Origin: Oceaniglobus trochenteri
GTDB lineage: Bacteria > Pseudomonadota > Alphaproteobacteria > Rhodobacterales > Rhodobacteraceae
Length of the DNA: 64,000 bases
Assembly: GCF_020529025.1 (NCBI RefSeq)
Contig: NZ_JACNMM010000012.1
Span: forward strand, 78,859-142,858
Direction of reading: 5' to 3'
The position numbers and the translations under genes were made by a program. Under the pieces are notes generated by a model. That model made no database searches. It was not told the DNA's origin and saw only the letters and a program-made list of their open reading frames with translations. Of this stretch, positions 16,323 to 25,278 are shown in pieces. The number at the start of each line of letters is the position of its first letter. Within the stretch, counting starts at the first letter, position 1.

Positions 16323-19300
16323 ATGCGGCAGGATGTTTCACTTCACGACAGGTACGATCTGGACAAGGGGCAGGTTCTTTTGAACGGCACCCAGGCGCTG
16401 GTGCGGCTGATGCTGATGCAGAAGGCCCGCGACCGCGCGGCGGGGCTGAACACGGCCGGCTATGTCACGGGATACCGCGGATCGCCCCTTGGCGCGGTAG
16501 ATATCGTCATGGGACAGGCCGAAGGGGTGCTGGGCGAGGCTGAGGTGAAATTCCAGCCCGGCCTGAACGAAGATCTGGCCGCCACCGCCCTTTGGGGAAC
16601 GCAGCAGGCGGAATTGCGCGGCGAGGGCCGCTTCGATGGTGTCTTCGGCCTGTGGTATGGCAAGGGCCCGGGGGTGGACCGGTCGGGCGACGTGATGCGC
16701 CATGCCAATATGGCGGGCACCTCGCGCCATGGCGGCGTGTTGATGGCCATGGGCGACGATCACACCGGCGAAAGCAGCACCGTCTGCCATCAAAGCGACT
16801 GGGCCATGGTCGACGCCTACATGCCCGTGCTGTCGCCCGCCGGGGTGCAGGAAATTCTCGACTTCGGGCTCTATGGCTATGCCCTGTCACGGTTTTCCGG
16901 TCTTTGGGCCGGGCTGAAACTGATGAAGGACACGGTGGAGGTGACTAGCGTCGTCGATGGCCGGCCTGACCGGATGTCCTTCGTGATGCCCGAATTCGAC
17001 ATGCCGGAAGGCGGGTTAAACATCCGGCTGGGCGATCACTGGATCCCTCAGGAAGCGCGGATCATCGACCACAAGCGGTTTGCGGCCGAGGCCTTTGCCA
17101 AGGCCAACGGCATCGACAAGCGGATGCATGGCAAGCCGGGGGCGAAGATCGGTTTCGTTGCGGCGGGCAAGAACTGGCTGGACCTGACCCATGCGCTGTC
17201 GCTGCTGGGCCTGGATGCCGGGGAATGCGAAAGGCTGGGCGTGACCACCTACAAGGTGGGCCAGGCCTTTCCGCTGGACATGGATTCCTTTCACGACTGG
17301 GCCGACGGGCTGGACCTGATCGTGGTGGTCGAGGAAAAGCGCAAGCTGCTTGAGGTGCAGATCAAGGAGGCGATCTTTGACGATCGTCAGGGGCGGCGCG
17401 TCTGGGGCTGGCGGATGGGAACCACCCACGGCCCCGAACTTTTCCCGACCCGATTTGCCCTTGATCCGGTGATGATTGCCGAGAAACTGGGCAAGATCCT
17501 GATCGACGAGGGTCGGCGCACCGATGCGCTGGAAGGCGCCTTGGGTCGCCTGTCAGAGGCGCGGAAGGCCGATAACGCGCCCGAGATCGCGGCGCGACTG
17601 CCCTACTTCTGCTCGGGCTGTCCCCACAACTCCAGCACCAAGGTGCCCGAGGGCGCGCGCGCCTATGCCGGCATCGGCTGCCATTTCATGGTGCAGTGGA
17701 TGGACCGCGAAACCACCGGCTTTACCCACATGGGCGGCGAGGGCGTGAACTGGATCGGCGAGGCGCCGTTTTCGACGCGCGAGCATGTGTTCCAGAACCT
17801 GGGTGACGGCACCTACAACCATTCGGGCGTGCAGGCGATCCGCTTTGCCCTGATGGCGGGAACGCGCATCACCTACAAGATCCTCTACAACGATGCTGTG
17901 GCGATGACCGGCGGGCAACACAACGATGGCGATCTGACCGCGGAACAGATCGCGCGCGAGGTGCTGGCCATGGGCGTGCGCCATGTCTCGGTCGTCCACG
18001 ACCCGAAGGAAGAGGTGGACCTGTCGCGCTTTCCCAAGGGTATCGAAATCGCCGAGCGTGACGAACTGCCCCGGGTGCAGAAGACATTGGCCGAAAAGGA
18101 AGGCGTCAGCGTCCTGATCTATATCCAGACCTGCGCCGCCGAAAAACGCCGCCGCCGCAAGCGCGGCAATTTCCCCGACCCGGACAAGCGGGTGTTCATC
18201 AATTCCGATGTCTGCGAGGGCTGCGGCGATTGCGGGGTGCAAAGCAACTGCGTTTCGCTGGTGCCGGTTGAAACCGAACTGGGCCGGAAGCGGGCGGTGG
18301 ACCAATCGTCATGCAACAAGGATTATTCTTGTTTGTCAGGCTTCTGTCCGTCGTTCCTGACAGTGTCCGGCGGCAAGGTCCGCTCCGAAGCGACGGCCGA
18401 AGTCGATACCGGAACGCTGCCGATGCCCGATCTGCCCGAGATCAGCGGCACCCATAACGTGGTGATCACCGGGGTCGGTGGCACCGGTGTCGTCACCATC
18501 GGCGCGATCATGGCCATGGCGGCGCATCTGGACGGCAAGGGTGTGGGCATGATGGAGATGGCCGGCCTGGCGCAAAAGGGCGGCGCGGTGCACATCCATT
18601 GCCGGCTTTCCAACTCCCCCAAGGATATCAGCGCCATACGTGTCGCAACCGGAGAATGTGATGCCCTGATCGGTGGCGATCTGGTGGTGTCGGCAGGGGC
18701 CAAGACCATCGGGTTGATGAAGCCCGGCGTAACCGGCGGCGTGGTGAACAGCCACGAGATCATCACCGGCGATTTCACCCGCGATACCGAATTTCGCATT
18801 CCCGGCGACAGGCTGGCGCTGGCCTTGCAGTCAAGGTTGAAGGACCGGTTGCAACTCTTTGATGCTACAGATCTTTCCAAGGCCCTGTTCGGCGATTCCA
18901 TCTACTCGAACATGATGGTTTTTGGTGCGGCCTGGCAGATGGGTTTCGTTCCGCTGAGCTTTGAGGCCATCGACGCCGCAATCGGGTTGAACCGCGCCGC
19001 AGTGGAGCGCAACCGCCGCGCCTTCGAGCTGGGCCGTTGGGCTGCCCTGAACCCGCAGAAGGTTGAGGAGATCCTGACGGCCAAGGTGGTGGCGATGCCC
19101 AAGTCGACGGAAGAGAAGATCGCCTTTCGCGCGCAACACCTGGAGACTTACCAGGGGCGCGGCCTTGCCAAGCGTTATCGCAAGCTGGTGGACGGGATCA
19201 CCGATGAAAAGGTGCGCAATGCCGCTTTAAGAGGGTATCACAAGCTTTTGAGTTACAAGGATGAATATGAGGTGGCCCGGCTGCTGATCGAAAGCCGCGC

Positions 19301-19730
19301 CAAGGCCGAGGCGGAGTTCGAAGGCGATCTGAAGCTGACGTTCCACCTTGCGCCGCCGATCCTGTCGCGCGAGGGCGCGGACGGGCGCCCCGAAAAGCGC
19401 GCCTTTGGCCCCTGGATCGAACGGGCCTTTCCCCTTTTGGCCCGTATGCGGATGCTGCGCGGCACGTGGTTTGATCCCTTCGGGCGGACCGCCGAACGGC
19501 GGATGGAGCGCGCCCTGATCCGCCAATACGAAGCCGACATGGCCGAGGTGCTTCCGCTGCTCAGCGATGCAACCCGTGACGCGGTGGTGGCGCTGGCTGA
19601 ACTTCCGATGCAGATCAAGGGCTTTGGGCCGGTAAAGCAGGCAAACGAGCGCAAGGCCGCCAAGCGCCGCGAGGAAATCCTGGCCGTGATCCGTGCGGGG
19701 GGCGACGCGATGGCCAAGGCCGCAGAATAG
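16323..19730 (+). CDS. Fused indolepyruvate ferredoxin oxidoreductase
   Basis: This 1135-aa protein fuses the alpha and beta parts of indolepyruvate:ferredoxin oxidoreductase, which decarboxylates arylpyruvates to aryl-acetyl-CoA during aromatic amino acid breakdown. An N-terminal pyruvate-oxidoreductase-like domain (YVTGYRGSPLGAVDIVM near residue 45) is followed by a ThDP-binding region with PYFCSGCPHNSST near residue 428. A Cys-rich cluster at about residues 630-680 (CEGCGDCG...CNKDYSCLSGFCPSF) would bind Fe-S. Residues 716-900 are the gamma-type domain (GVGGTGVVTIGAI), and the tail is DUF6537-like. Fused forms of this kind are common in proteobacteria. Aryl-CoA products could feed the PaaG-like enzyme 5.5 kb downstream. 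Confidence 0.92.
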   Translation: MRQDVSLHDRYDLDKGQVLLNGTQALVRLMLMQKARDRAAGLNTAGYVTGYRGSPLGAVDIVMGQAEGVLGEAEVKFQPGLNEDLAATALWGTQQAELRGEGRFDGVFGLWYGKGPGVDRSGDVMRHANMAGTSRHGGVLMAMGDDHTGESSTVCHQSDWAMVDAYMPVLSPAGVQEILDFGLYGYALSRFSGLWAGLKLMKDTVEVTSVVDGRPDRMSFVMPEFDMPEGGLNIRLGDHWIPQEARIIDHKRFAAEAFAKANGIDKRMHGKPGAKIGFVAAGKNWLDLTHALSLLGLDAGECERLGVTTYKVGQAFPLDMDSFHDWADGLDLIVVVEEKRKLLEVQIKEAIFDDRQGRRVWGWRMGTTHGPELFPTRFALDPVMIAEKLGKILIDEGRRTDALEGALGRLSEARKADNAPEIAARLPYFCSGCPHNSSTKVPEGARAYAGIGCHFMVQWMDRETTGFTHMGGEGVNWIGEAPFSTREHVFQNLGDGTYNHSGVQAIRFALMAGTRITYKILYNDAVAMTGGQHNDGDLTAEQIAREVLAMGVRHVSVVHDPKEEVDLSRFPKGIEIAERDELPRVQKTLAEKEGVSVLIYIQTCAAEKRRRRKRGNFPDPDKRVFINSDVCEGCGDCGVQSNCVSLVPVETELGRKRAVDQSSCNKDYSCLSGFCPSFLTVSGGKVRSEATAEVDTGTLPMPDLPEISGTHNVVITGVGGTGVVTIGAIMAMAAHLDGKGVGMMEMAGLAQKGGAVHIHCRLSNSPKDISAIRVATGECDALIGGDLVVSAGAKTIGLMKPGVTGGVVNSHEIITGDFTRDTEFRIPGDRLALALQSRLKDRLQLFDATDLSKALFGDSIYSNMMVFGAAWQMGFVPLSFEAIDAAIGLNRAAVERNRRAFELGRWAALNPQKVEEILTAKVVAMPKSTEEKIAFRAQHLETYQGRGLAKRYRKLVDGITDEKVRNAALRGYHKLLSYKDEYEVARLLIESRAKAEAEFEGDLKLTFHLAPPILSREGADGRPEKRAFGPWIERAFPLLARMRMLRGTWFDPFGRTAERRMERALIRQYEADMAEVLPLLSDATRDAVVALAELPMQIKGFGPVKQANERKAAKRREEILAVIRAGGDAMAKAAE

Positions 19731-19880
19731 GGCGCGGCGGCCACCCGGCCTTGGCGGTTCGCCACCAACGGGCCAAGGGGCGCATCGCGGTGATTTACTT
19801 CTGTCGTTTGCAGACCTATTGCAGTGAAATAACTCGCCGGTGGGACCGGGGGGCGGCAAGTACAATGGACAGGATCTGCA

Positions 19881-20693
19881 ATGGCAATCGGGGTGTTCGA
19901 TTCTGGGTTGGGCGGGCTGACGGTGCTGGACGCGGTGGCGCGGCGGTTGCCCGAAGTGCCCTTCGTCTATCTTGGCGACAACGCCCATGCGCCCTATGGC
20001 GTGCGCGATGCGCAGGACGTTTATGAACTGACCACTGCGGCAACCCAGCGCCTGTTCGACGCGGGCTGTGACCTGGTGATCCTGGCCTGCAACACGGCAA
20101 GCGCCGCGGCATTGCGCCGGATGCAGGAAAGCTGGATACCGCCTCAGAAGCGGGTTCTGGGTGTTTTCGTTCCCCTGATCGAGGCGCTGACCGAACGCCA
20201 GTGGGGCGACAATTCGCCCCCCCGCGAAGTGGCCGTGAAGAACGTCGCTCTCTTTGCCACCCCCGCAACCGTGCGCAGCCGTGCCTTTCAGCGCGAACTG
20301 GCCTTCCGGGCCATCGGCGTGGATGTCGAGGCCCAGGCCTGCGGTGGCGTGGTGGACGCGATCGAAGAAGGCGACATGATCCTGGCCGAGGCCCTCGTGC
20401 GCAGCCATGTCGATGCCCTGCGCCGCAAGATGCCCGATCCGCAGGCGGCCATTCTGGGCTGCACCCATTATCCGCTGATGCAGGATGTCTTCCAGCAGGC
20501 GCTGGGGGCGGATGTTCAGGTATTCTCGCAGGCCAATCTTGTGGCGGAAAGCCTGGCCGACTACCTCCAACGCCACCCGGGCATGGTGGGTTCGGGGACG
20601 GAATCGGCCTTCCTTACCACTGGCGATCCGGCGCGGGTGTCGGGGCGGGCGACACAGTTCCTGCGGCGTCAGATCACATTCCAATCGGCCTGA
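19881..20693 (+). CDS. murI: Glutamate racemase
   Basis: MurI converts L- to D-glutamate for peptidoglycan. The 270-aa length is normal. It has the N-terminal [14 protein letters not shown] motif and Asp7/Ser8, the first catalytic cysteine Cys70 in ILACNTAS, and the second Cys194 in GCTHYPLM. It is on the same strand as ccmE, 94 bp downstream, and could be cotranscribed with the ccm genes. The 150 bp before it holds no gene. Confidence 0.95.
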   Translation: MAIGVFDSGLGGLTVLDAVARRLPEVPFVYLGDNAHAPYGVRDAQDVYELTTAATQRLFDAGCDLVILACNTASAAALRRMQESWIPPQKRVLGVFVPLIEALTERQWGDNSPPREVAVKNVALFATPATVRSRAFQRELAFRAIGVDVEAQACGGVVDAIEEGDMILAEALVRSHVDALRRKMPDPQAAILGCTHYPLMQDVFQQALGADVQVFSQANLVAESLADYLQRHPGMVGSGTESAFLTTGDPARVSGRATQFLRRQITFQSA

Positions 20694-20786
20694 ATCTGCC
20701 CTATGTGAAGTGCGGTTGAAGCCGATGGGCCTGAGACTGATGCCGACCTGCCCGAGGAACCCGGGCCAAACCGACAGGAGCGTGCC

Positions 20787-21230
20787 ATGCGCGGGCTGAA
20801 GAAGAAACGGCGAATCCAGGTGATCGCGGTGGCTGCGGTGGCGCTGGCCTGTTCGACCGCGCTGATCGGTTATGCCATGCGCGACGGGATCAACTTCTTC
20901 CGCTCGCCTGCCCAGGTGATGGCCGAACCGCCCGCACCGGGCGAGGTTTTCCGCATTGGCGGACTGGTGGCCGAGGGTACGCTGAAGCGCGGTCAGGGCG
21001 AGGTGATATCCTTCTCGGTGACCGATGGCGCCGCGACGGTTCCTGTCACCTACACCGGGGTGCTGCCCGATCTGTTTGGCGAGGGCGAAGGCATGGTGGG
21101 CACCGGACGTTACATCAACGGCATCTTCGAAGCCTCGGAAATCCTTGCGAAACACGATGAAACCTACATGCCGAAAGAAGTGATCGATGCGCTGAAGGAA
21201 CAGGGCGTCTACCAGGAACCGAGCGGTTAG
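20787..21230 (+). CDS. ccmE: Cytochrome c maturation haem chaperone CcmE
   Basis: CcmE carries haem from CcmC to the CcmF/H lyase in the periplasm. This 147-aa protein has a basic N-terminus, one membrane anchor (residues 10-29), and the OB-fold domain. The haem-binding His123 lies in EILAKHDETYMP, with Tyr127 nearby; both are conserved. In many alphaproteobacteria ccmE is followed directly by ccmF. Here 1.5 kb of endolysin-holin genes intervene before ccmF, all on the same strand. Confidence 0.95.
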   Translation: MRGLKKKRRIQVIAVAAVALACSTALIGYAMRDGINFFRSPAQVMAEPPAPGEVFRIGGLVAEGTLKRGQGEVISFSVTDGAATVPVTYTGVLPDLFGEGEGMVGTGRYINGIFEASEILAKHDETYMPKEVIDALKEQGVYQEPSG

Positions 21231-21241
21231 GTTTCGCAAGT

Positions 21242-21247
21242 TTAACC
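21242..21247 (+). promoter_or_regulatory. TTAACC half-site before endolysin
   Basis: TTAACCAT lies about 50 bp before the endolysin ATG, and TTAG lies 15 bp upstream. CtrA sites have the form TTAA-N7-TTAA, and GTA and lysis genes in Rhodobacterales depend on CtrA. Only a half-site is seen here, so this is weak. Confidence 0.25.
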
Positions 21248-21296
21248 ATTTCTCCGCACCCTCCGGGTCAGTGTTGCGCTGTGGAGAGGACGAAAA

Positions 21297-21908
21297 ATGG
21301 TTTCGGTTCAGGCGATTGCAGAAGAGATCGTCGCCCGCGAGGGCGGCTATGTGAACGACCCCGACGATCCGGGCGGTGCCACCAACCACGGCGTCACCCT
21401 GGCGACCCTGCAGCGGCTGGGGATCGACCTGACAGGCGATGGCCGGACCACCGCCGAGGATGTCCGCAAACTGACCGCCGCGCAGGCCCGCGACATCTTT
21501 GTGCGCCATTATTTCGAGCGTCCGCAGATCGACCAACTGCCCGCGATCCTCCAGGCCAGCGTTTTCGACATGCATGTGAACGCCGGCGCCAATGCGATCA
21601 GGATTCTGCAGCAACTGCTGTGCGATATGGGCCAGCGGGTTGCCATCGATGGCCAGATCGGCCCCGAAACCATCGCCGCCGCCCGCCTGGCCGAGGCGGC
21701 GGCGCCCGCCCATTTCGCCGATGCCTACGGCATTGCACGGCGCAACTATTATTACGCCCTGGCCGACAGGCGCCCGGCATCGCGCAAGTATGCCCGCCGA
21801 CGTGACGGAGGAAAGGGGGGGTGGATCACCCGGGCCGAACAGTTCATTTCGCCCCGCTATCACCTTAGCGCCGGGGAACATGCGGCGAGGGTTGCGGCAT
21901 GGGGATGA
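21297..21908 (+). CDS. GH108-family endolysin (GTA lysis type)
   Basis: This 203-aa muramidase of the glycoside hydrolase 108 family cleaves peptidoglycan. The catalytic Glu15 sits in the EGGYVNDPDDPGGATNHGVT motif, and a second domain (residues 95-170, NAIRILQQLLCDMGQRVAIDGQIGPETI) is peptidoglycan-binding-like. It has no signal peptide, so release requires the holin encoded next, whose ATG overlaps its stop. In Rhodobacter capsulatus an endolysin-holin pair of this type releases the gene transfer agent. No phage structural genes are nearby, so GTA release is the likely role. Confidence 0.85.
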   Translation: MVSVQAIAEEIVAREGGYVNDPDDPGGATNHGVTLATLQRLGIDLTGDGRTTAEDVRKLTAAQARDIFVRHYFERPQIDQLPAILQASVFDMHVNAGANAIRILQQLLCDMGQRVAIDGQIGPETIAAARLAEAAAPAHFADAYGIARRNYYYALADRRPASRKYARRRDGGKGGWITRAEQFISPRYHLSAGEHAARVAAWG

Positions 21909-22510
21909 TCGGCCGAATTCTTGATGCACTGCTGGGCAACGGCAACGTGATTGCCCGCACCGCCGAGGTGTTTCGCGAGAATGCCGAGGCGGCAGGCCAA
22001 CGCCAGGGCACGCTGAGCGCGGCGGCCCTGGCGCAGTTCGCGGCGGAATCGGCGCGCCCGGCCTGTGGCCGGTTCGACCGGTTCATCGACGGGTTGAACC
22101 GCCTGCCGCGCCCGATGCTGGCCCTTGGCACGCTGGGCCTGTTCGTGGCGGCCATGGTCGATCCGGTCTGGTTCTCCAGCCGCATGGTGGGCCTTGCGCT
22201 GATCCCCGAGCCGCTGTGGTGGCTTCTGGGGGCCATCGTTTCGTTCTATTTCGGGGCGCGCCATCAGGCGAAGGGGCAGGATTTCCAGCGCAGCATCGCC
22301 GCCAGCCTGGCCCGCGCCCCGCAGGTGGCCGACACCCTGGCGACCCTGCAATCCGTGGACACCCCCCGCAAGGAGCCCGAAGTTGAGCGCCAGACCCCGC
22401 AACGCCGCGACCTCGCCCCAGGGGCCCAAACCGCCACGCCCGCCGCACCGGCCGCGCGTCCCCTTTCGGACAACGCCGCCCTTGATGACTGGCGGGCCGG
22501 GCGTGGATGA
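21899..22510 (+). CDS. Holin family protein (3 TM type)
   Basis: This 203-aa protein has a hydrophobic centre (residues 70-120, MLALGTLGLFVAAMVDPVWF... LWWLLGAIVSFYFGARHQ) with two to three membrane segments, typical of the 3-TM holin family. The C-terminus is long, charged and Pro/Ala-rich. Holins form membrane holes that let endolysin reach the wall. It overlaps the endolysin by 10 bp and the next small protein by 26 bp, so the three form one lysis cassette. The start is ATG 21899 or 21905. Confidence 0.8.
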   Translation: MGMIGRILDALLGNGNVIARTAEVFRENAEAAGQRQGTLSAAALAQFAAESARPACGRFDRFIDGLNRLPRPMLALGTLGLFVAAMVDPVWFSSRMVGLALIPEPLWWLLGAIVSFYFGARHQAKGQDFQRSIAASLARAPQVADTLATLQSVDTPRKEPEVERQTPQRRDLAPGAQTATPAAPAARPLSDNAALDDWRAGRG

Positions 22511-22709
22511 CCTCTGGCGCCAGACGGTCGAGGCGCGGCTTTTTGCCAGCGAAACCCGCGATGCGGTGGACGAGGTGCACCGCCTGAACGTCGAGAAGCG
22601 CCTTACGGCGATCGAGGATTCCCTGCGCTGGTTGGTGCGGCTGATCGTCGGCGGCATGGTGATGGGCGCGCTGGCCTTTGCGCTGAAGGGCGGGTTCGCG
22701 CCGCTCTGA
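22485..22709 (+). CDS. Small XhlA-like membrane protein
   Basis: This 74-aa protein starts with ATG 22485 inside the holin gene. It has an amphipathic helix (VEARLFASETRDAVDEVHRLNVEKRLTAIEDSL) and a single C-terminal membrane segment (WLVRLIVGGMVMGALAFAL). That layout matches XhlA-type holin-associated proteins of phage-like lysis modules. The longer upstream frame is Pro-rich and not convincing. It completes the lysis cassette before ccmF. Confidence 0.65.
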   Translation: MTGGPGVDDLWRQTVEARLFASETRDAVDEVHRLNVEKRLTAIEDSLRWLVRLIVGGMVMGALAFALKGGFAPL

Positions 22710-22793
22710 CTGCGTCAAACCGCCATCCCCGGCGCGGTCACTTTCGCGTCGGGGGCCATTGGCGCGGCGCACGGCGCGCGGTATCGTCGCGCC

Positions 22794-24761
22794 ATGATTG
22801 CAGAACTCGGACATTTCACCCTCATCCTGGCGCTCATGGTGGCCATCGTGCAAACCGTGGTGCCGCTGATCGGCGCGCAGAAGGGTTGGACCGGCTGGAT
22901 GGCCGCGGCCGAGCCTGCGGCCAAGGTGCAGGCTCTGCTGATCGCGTTCTCGTTCGGGGCGCTGACCTATGCCTTTGTCACCTCGGATTTCTCGCTGCGC
23001 CTCGTGGTGCTGAACTCTCACACGCTGAAACCGATGCTTTACAAGGTGTCGGGGGTCTGGGGAAACCACGAGGGGTCGCTGCTGCTCTGGTGCCTGATCC
23101 TTGCGGTGTTCGGTGCCTGTGCAGCCTGGTTCGGTGGCAATCTTCCCGCCACGCTGCGCGCCCGGGTTCTTGCGGTGCAGGGGGCCATCGGCGTTGCCTT
23201 CCTGGCCTTCCTGCTGCTGACGTCAAATCCGTTCCTGCGGCTTGAGGTGCCGCCCTTTGACGGGCAGGACCTGAACCCGCTGTTGCAGGACCCGGGCCTG
23301 GCCTTTCACCCGCCGTTTCTCTACCTCGGCTATGTCGGCCTTTCCATGACCTTCAGCTTCGCCATCGCGGCGCTGATCGAAGGGCGGGTCGATGCCGCCT
23401 GGGGCCGCTGGGTGCGGCCCTGGACGCTGGCGGCCTGGGTCTTCCTGACCGTCGGTATCGCGCTGGGGTCGTGGTGGGCCTATTACGAACTGGGCTGGGG
23501 CGGCTTCTGGTTCTGGGACCCGGTGGAAAACGCCAGCTTCATGCCCTGGCTGATCTCGGCGGCACTTTTGCATTCGGCCATCGTGGTGGAAAAGCGCGAG
23601 GCGCTGAAAAGCTGGACGGTGCTTCTGGCGATTCTGGCCTTCGGGTTCTCGCTGATCGGGACGTTCATCGTGCGTTCGGGGGTTCTGACCTCGGTTCATG
23701 CCTTTGCCAACGATCCCGAACGCGGGGTCTATATCCTGCTGATCCTGGCCCTGTTCATGGGGGGCGCGCTGACGCTGTTCGCCGCTCGCGCCACCGCGCT
23801 TGAGGCGAAGGGCGTGTTTTCCACTGTCAGCCGCGAAACCGCGCTGGTCGCCAACAACGTGCTTTTGACCGTTGCCTGTTTCGTGGTCTTCGTCGGCACG
23901 CTCTGGCCGCTGATCGCCGAACTGTTCTTCGACCGCAAACTTTCGGTCGGCGCGCCCTTCTTCAATGCCGCGTTCAGCCCCTTCATGGTGGCCCTTGCCG
24001 CGATCCTGCCCCTGGGCGCGCTGATGCCCTGGAAAAGGGCGCGCATGGGGCGCGTGATGCGGCCGCTCTGGGGCGCCCTGGCGCTGAGCCTTGCGCTGGG
24101 AGCGCTGGTCTGGACGATGCAGACCGGCGGTCGTTTCCTGGCGCCTGTGGGGCTTGTCCTGGCGCTGTGGATCGTGCTGGGCGTGCTGGCCGAACTCTGG
24201 ACGCGGGCAGGGCGCGGCGACGCCGCGTCGCGTGCGCGCCGCCTGTTGCACCTGCCGCGCGCCGACTGGGGCAAGTCGGTGGCCCATGGCGGCTTTGCGA
24301 TAACGATCTTCGGCATCTGCGCGATGACCGCCTGGCAGACCGAGGATATTCGCGTCGTTCAGGTTGGCGAGACATTCCAGGTTGCGGGCTATGACGTGAC
24401 CCTGAGCGATGTGCAGGAAGGCCGCGGCCCCAACTATTTCACCACCATGGGCGTGATCGACCTGGAAAGGGCCGGCCGCAGCATTCGCCTGACGCCCGAG
24501 AAACGCGTCTATCCGGTGGCGCGCATGCCCACGACCGAGGCGGCGATTCACAACGGCGTCTGGCGCGATCTCTACGTGGTGATCGGCGATCCGCAGGATG
24601 GCGGCGGCTGGACGGTGCGCACCTTCGTCAAACCCTTCGCCAACTGGATCTGGGCGGGCTGCATCATCATGGCGCTGGGGGGCTGCCTTTCGCTCAGCGA
24701 CCGGCGCCACCGGGTGGCTGCGGGCGCGCGCAAGACCCGTAGCGCGGTGCCGGCAGAATGA
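22794..24761 (+). CDS. ccmF: Cytochrome c haem lyase CcmF
   Basis: CcmF attaches haem from CcmE to apocytochrome c with CcmH. The 655-aa polytopic protein has about 14 membrane segments. The tryptophan-rich WWD haem domain (WGGFWFWDPVENASFMPWL) is near residue 237, and a large periplasmic domain near the C-terminus holds YDVTLSDVQEGRGPNYFTTMG. Its end overlaps ccmH by ATGA. It is separated from ccmE by the lysis cassette. Confidence 0.95.
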   Translation: MIAELGHFTLILALMVAIVQTVVPLIGAQKGWTGWMAAAEPAAKVQALLIAFSFGALTYAFVTSDFSLRLVVLNSHTLKPMLYKVSGVWGNHEGSLLLWCLILAVFGACAAWFGGNLPATLRARVLAVQGAIGVAFLAFLLLTSNPFLRLEVPPFDGQDLNPLLQDPGLAFHPPFLYLGYVGLSMTFSFAIAALIEGRVDAAWGRWVRPWTLAAWVFLTVGIALGSWWAYYELGWGGFWFWDPVENASFMPWLISAALLHSAIVVEKREALKSWTVLLAILAFGFSLIGTFIVRSGVLTSVHAFANDPERGVYILLILALFMGGALTLFAARATALEAKGVFSTVSRETALVANNVLLTVACFVVFVGTLWPLIAELFFDRKLSVGAPFFNAAFSPFMVALAAILPLGALMPWKRARMGRVMRPLWGALALSLALGALVWTMQTGGRFLAPVGLVLALWIVLGVLAELWTRAGRGDAASRARRLLHLPRADWGKSVAHGGFAITIFGICAMTAWQTEDIRVVQVGETFQVAGYDVTLSDVQEGRGPNYFTTMGVIDLERAGRSIRLTPEKRVYPVARMPTTEAAIHNGVWRDLYVVIGDPQDGGGWTVRTFVKPFANWIWAGCIIMALGGCLSLSDRRHRVAAGARKTRSAVPAE

Positions 24762-25204
24762 GATGGCTGGCCCTGATCCTGTGCCTGTGGATGACACCGG
24801 CGCTGGCGGTGGAACCCGACGAGGTTCTGGCCGACCCGGTGCTGGAGCAGCGGGCGCGCGACATCTCGAAGGGGCTGCGCTGTCTTGTCTGCCGCAACGA
24901 ACATATCGACGCCAGCGATGCCGACCTTGCCCGCGATCTGCGCCTTTTGGTGCGCGAACGCCTGGTGGCGGGCGATTCCGATGGTGAGGTGGTGGCCTAT
25001 ATCGTCGACCGTTACGGTGAATATGTCCTGCTGAATCCGCCGGCGCAGGGCTCGACCCTGATCCTCTGGCTGGCTGGTCCGGCCATGTTGCTGCTGGCGG
25101 GGGGGGGTGCCGCCGTCTATCTGCGCAAGCGACGCCCCGAAGCCGCCCAGGCCGGGCTGAGCGAGGCGGAAAAGGCCGAGTTGGAGCGGATTATCAACTC
25201 GTAA
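24758..25204 (+). CDS. ccmH: Cytochrome c biogenesis protein CcmH
   Basis: This 148-aa thiol-reducing subunit of the haem lyase has a signal peptide (residues 1-17), then the redox motif LRCLVCRNE with Cys42 and Cys45. A membrane segment at about residues 101-123 and a short Ala/Glu-rich tail follow. It lacks the TPR domain fused in some CcmH/CcmI proteins. The start overlaps the ccmF stop by 4 bp. Confidence 0.93.
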   Translation: MRWLALILCLWMTPALAVEPDEVLADPVLEQRARDISKGLRCLVCRNEHIDASDADLARDLRLLVRERLVAGDSDGEVVAYIVDRYGEYVLLNPPAQGSTLILWLAGPAMLLLAGGGAAVYLRKRRPEAAQAGLSEAEKAELERIINS

Positions 25205-25221
25205 CCCTGCGTTCCTCTTTT

Positions 25222-25239
25222 CTGAACCGGACCGTTCAG
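25222..25239. promoter_or_regulatory. Palindrome CTGAAC-N6-GTTCAG before PaaG-like gene
   Basis: A perfect 6-bp inverted repeat with a 6-bp spacer, centred 49 bp before the ATG of the PaaG-like gene. The size suits a TetR-type repressor of acyl-CoA genes. The regulator is not in this window. Confidence 0.4.
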
Positions 25240-25278
25240 CCATGCTGTGTGGTAACGCCCGGATCAAAGGAACCCGCC

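Noticed and set aside
19227..21929. 900-codon open frame spanning several genes on the minus strand
   Set aside because: It crosses the ends of the oxidoreductase, murI, ccmE and endolysin genes, so it is only a GC-driven shadow.
21297..22709. Prophage remnant
   Set aside because: Only lysis genes are present, with no capsid, tail, portal or integrase genes, and the flanks are core ccm genes.
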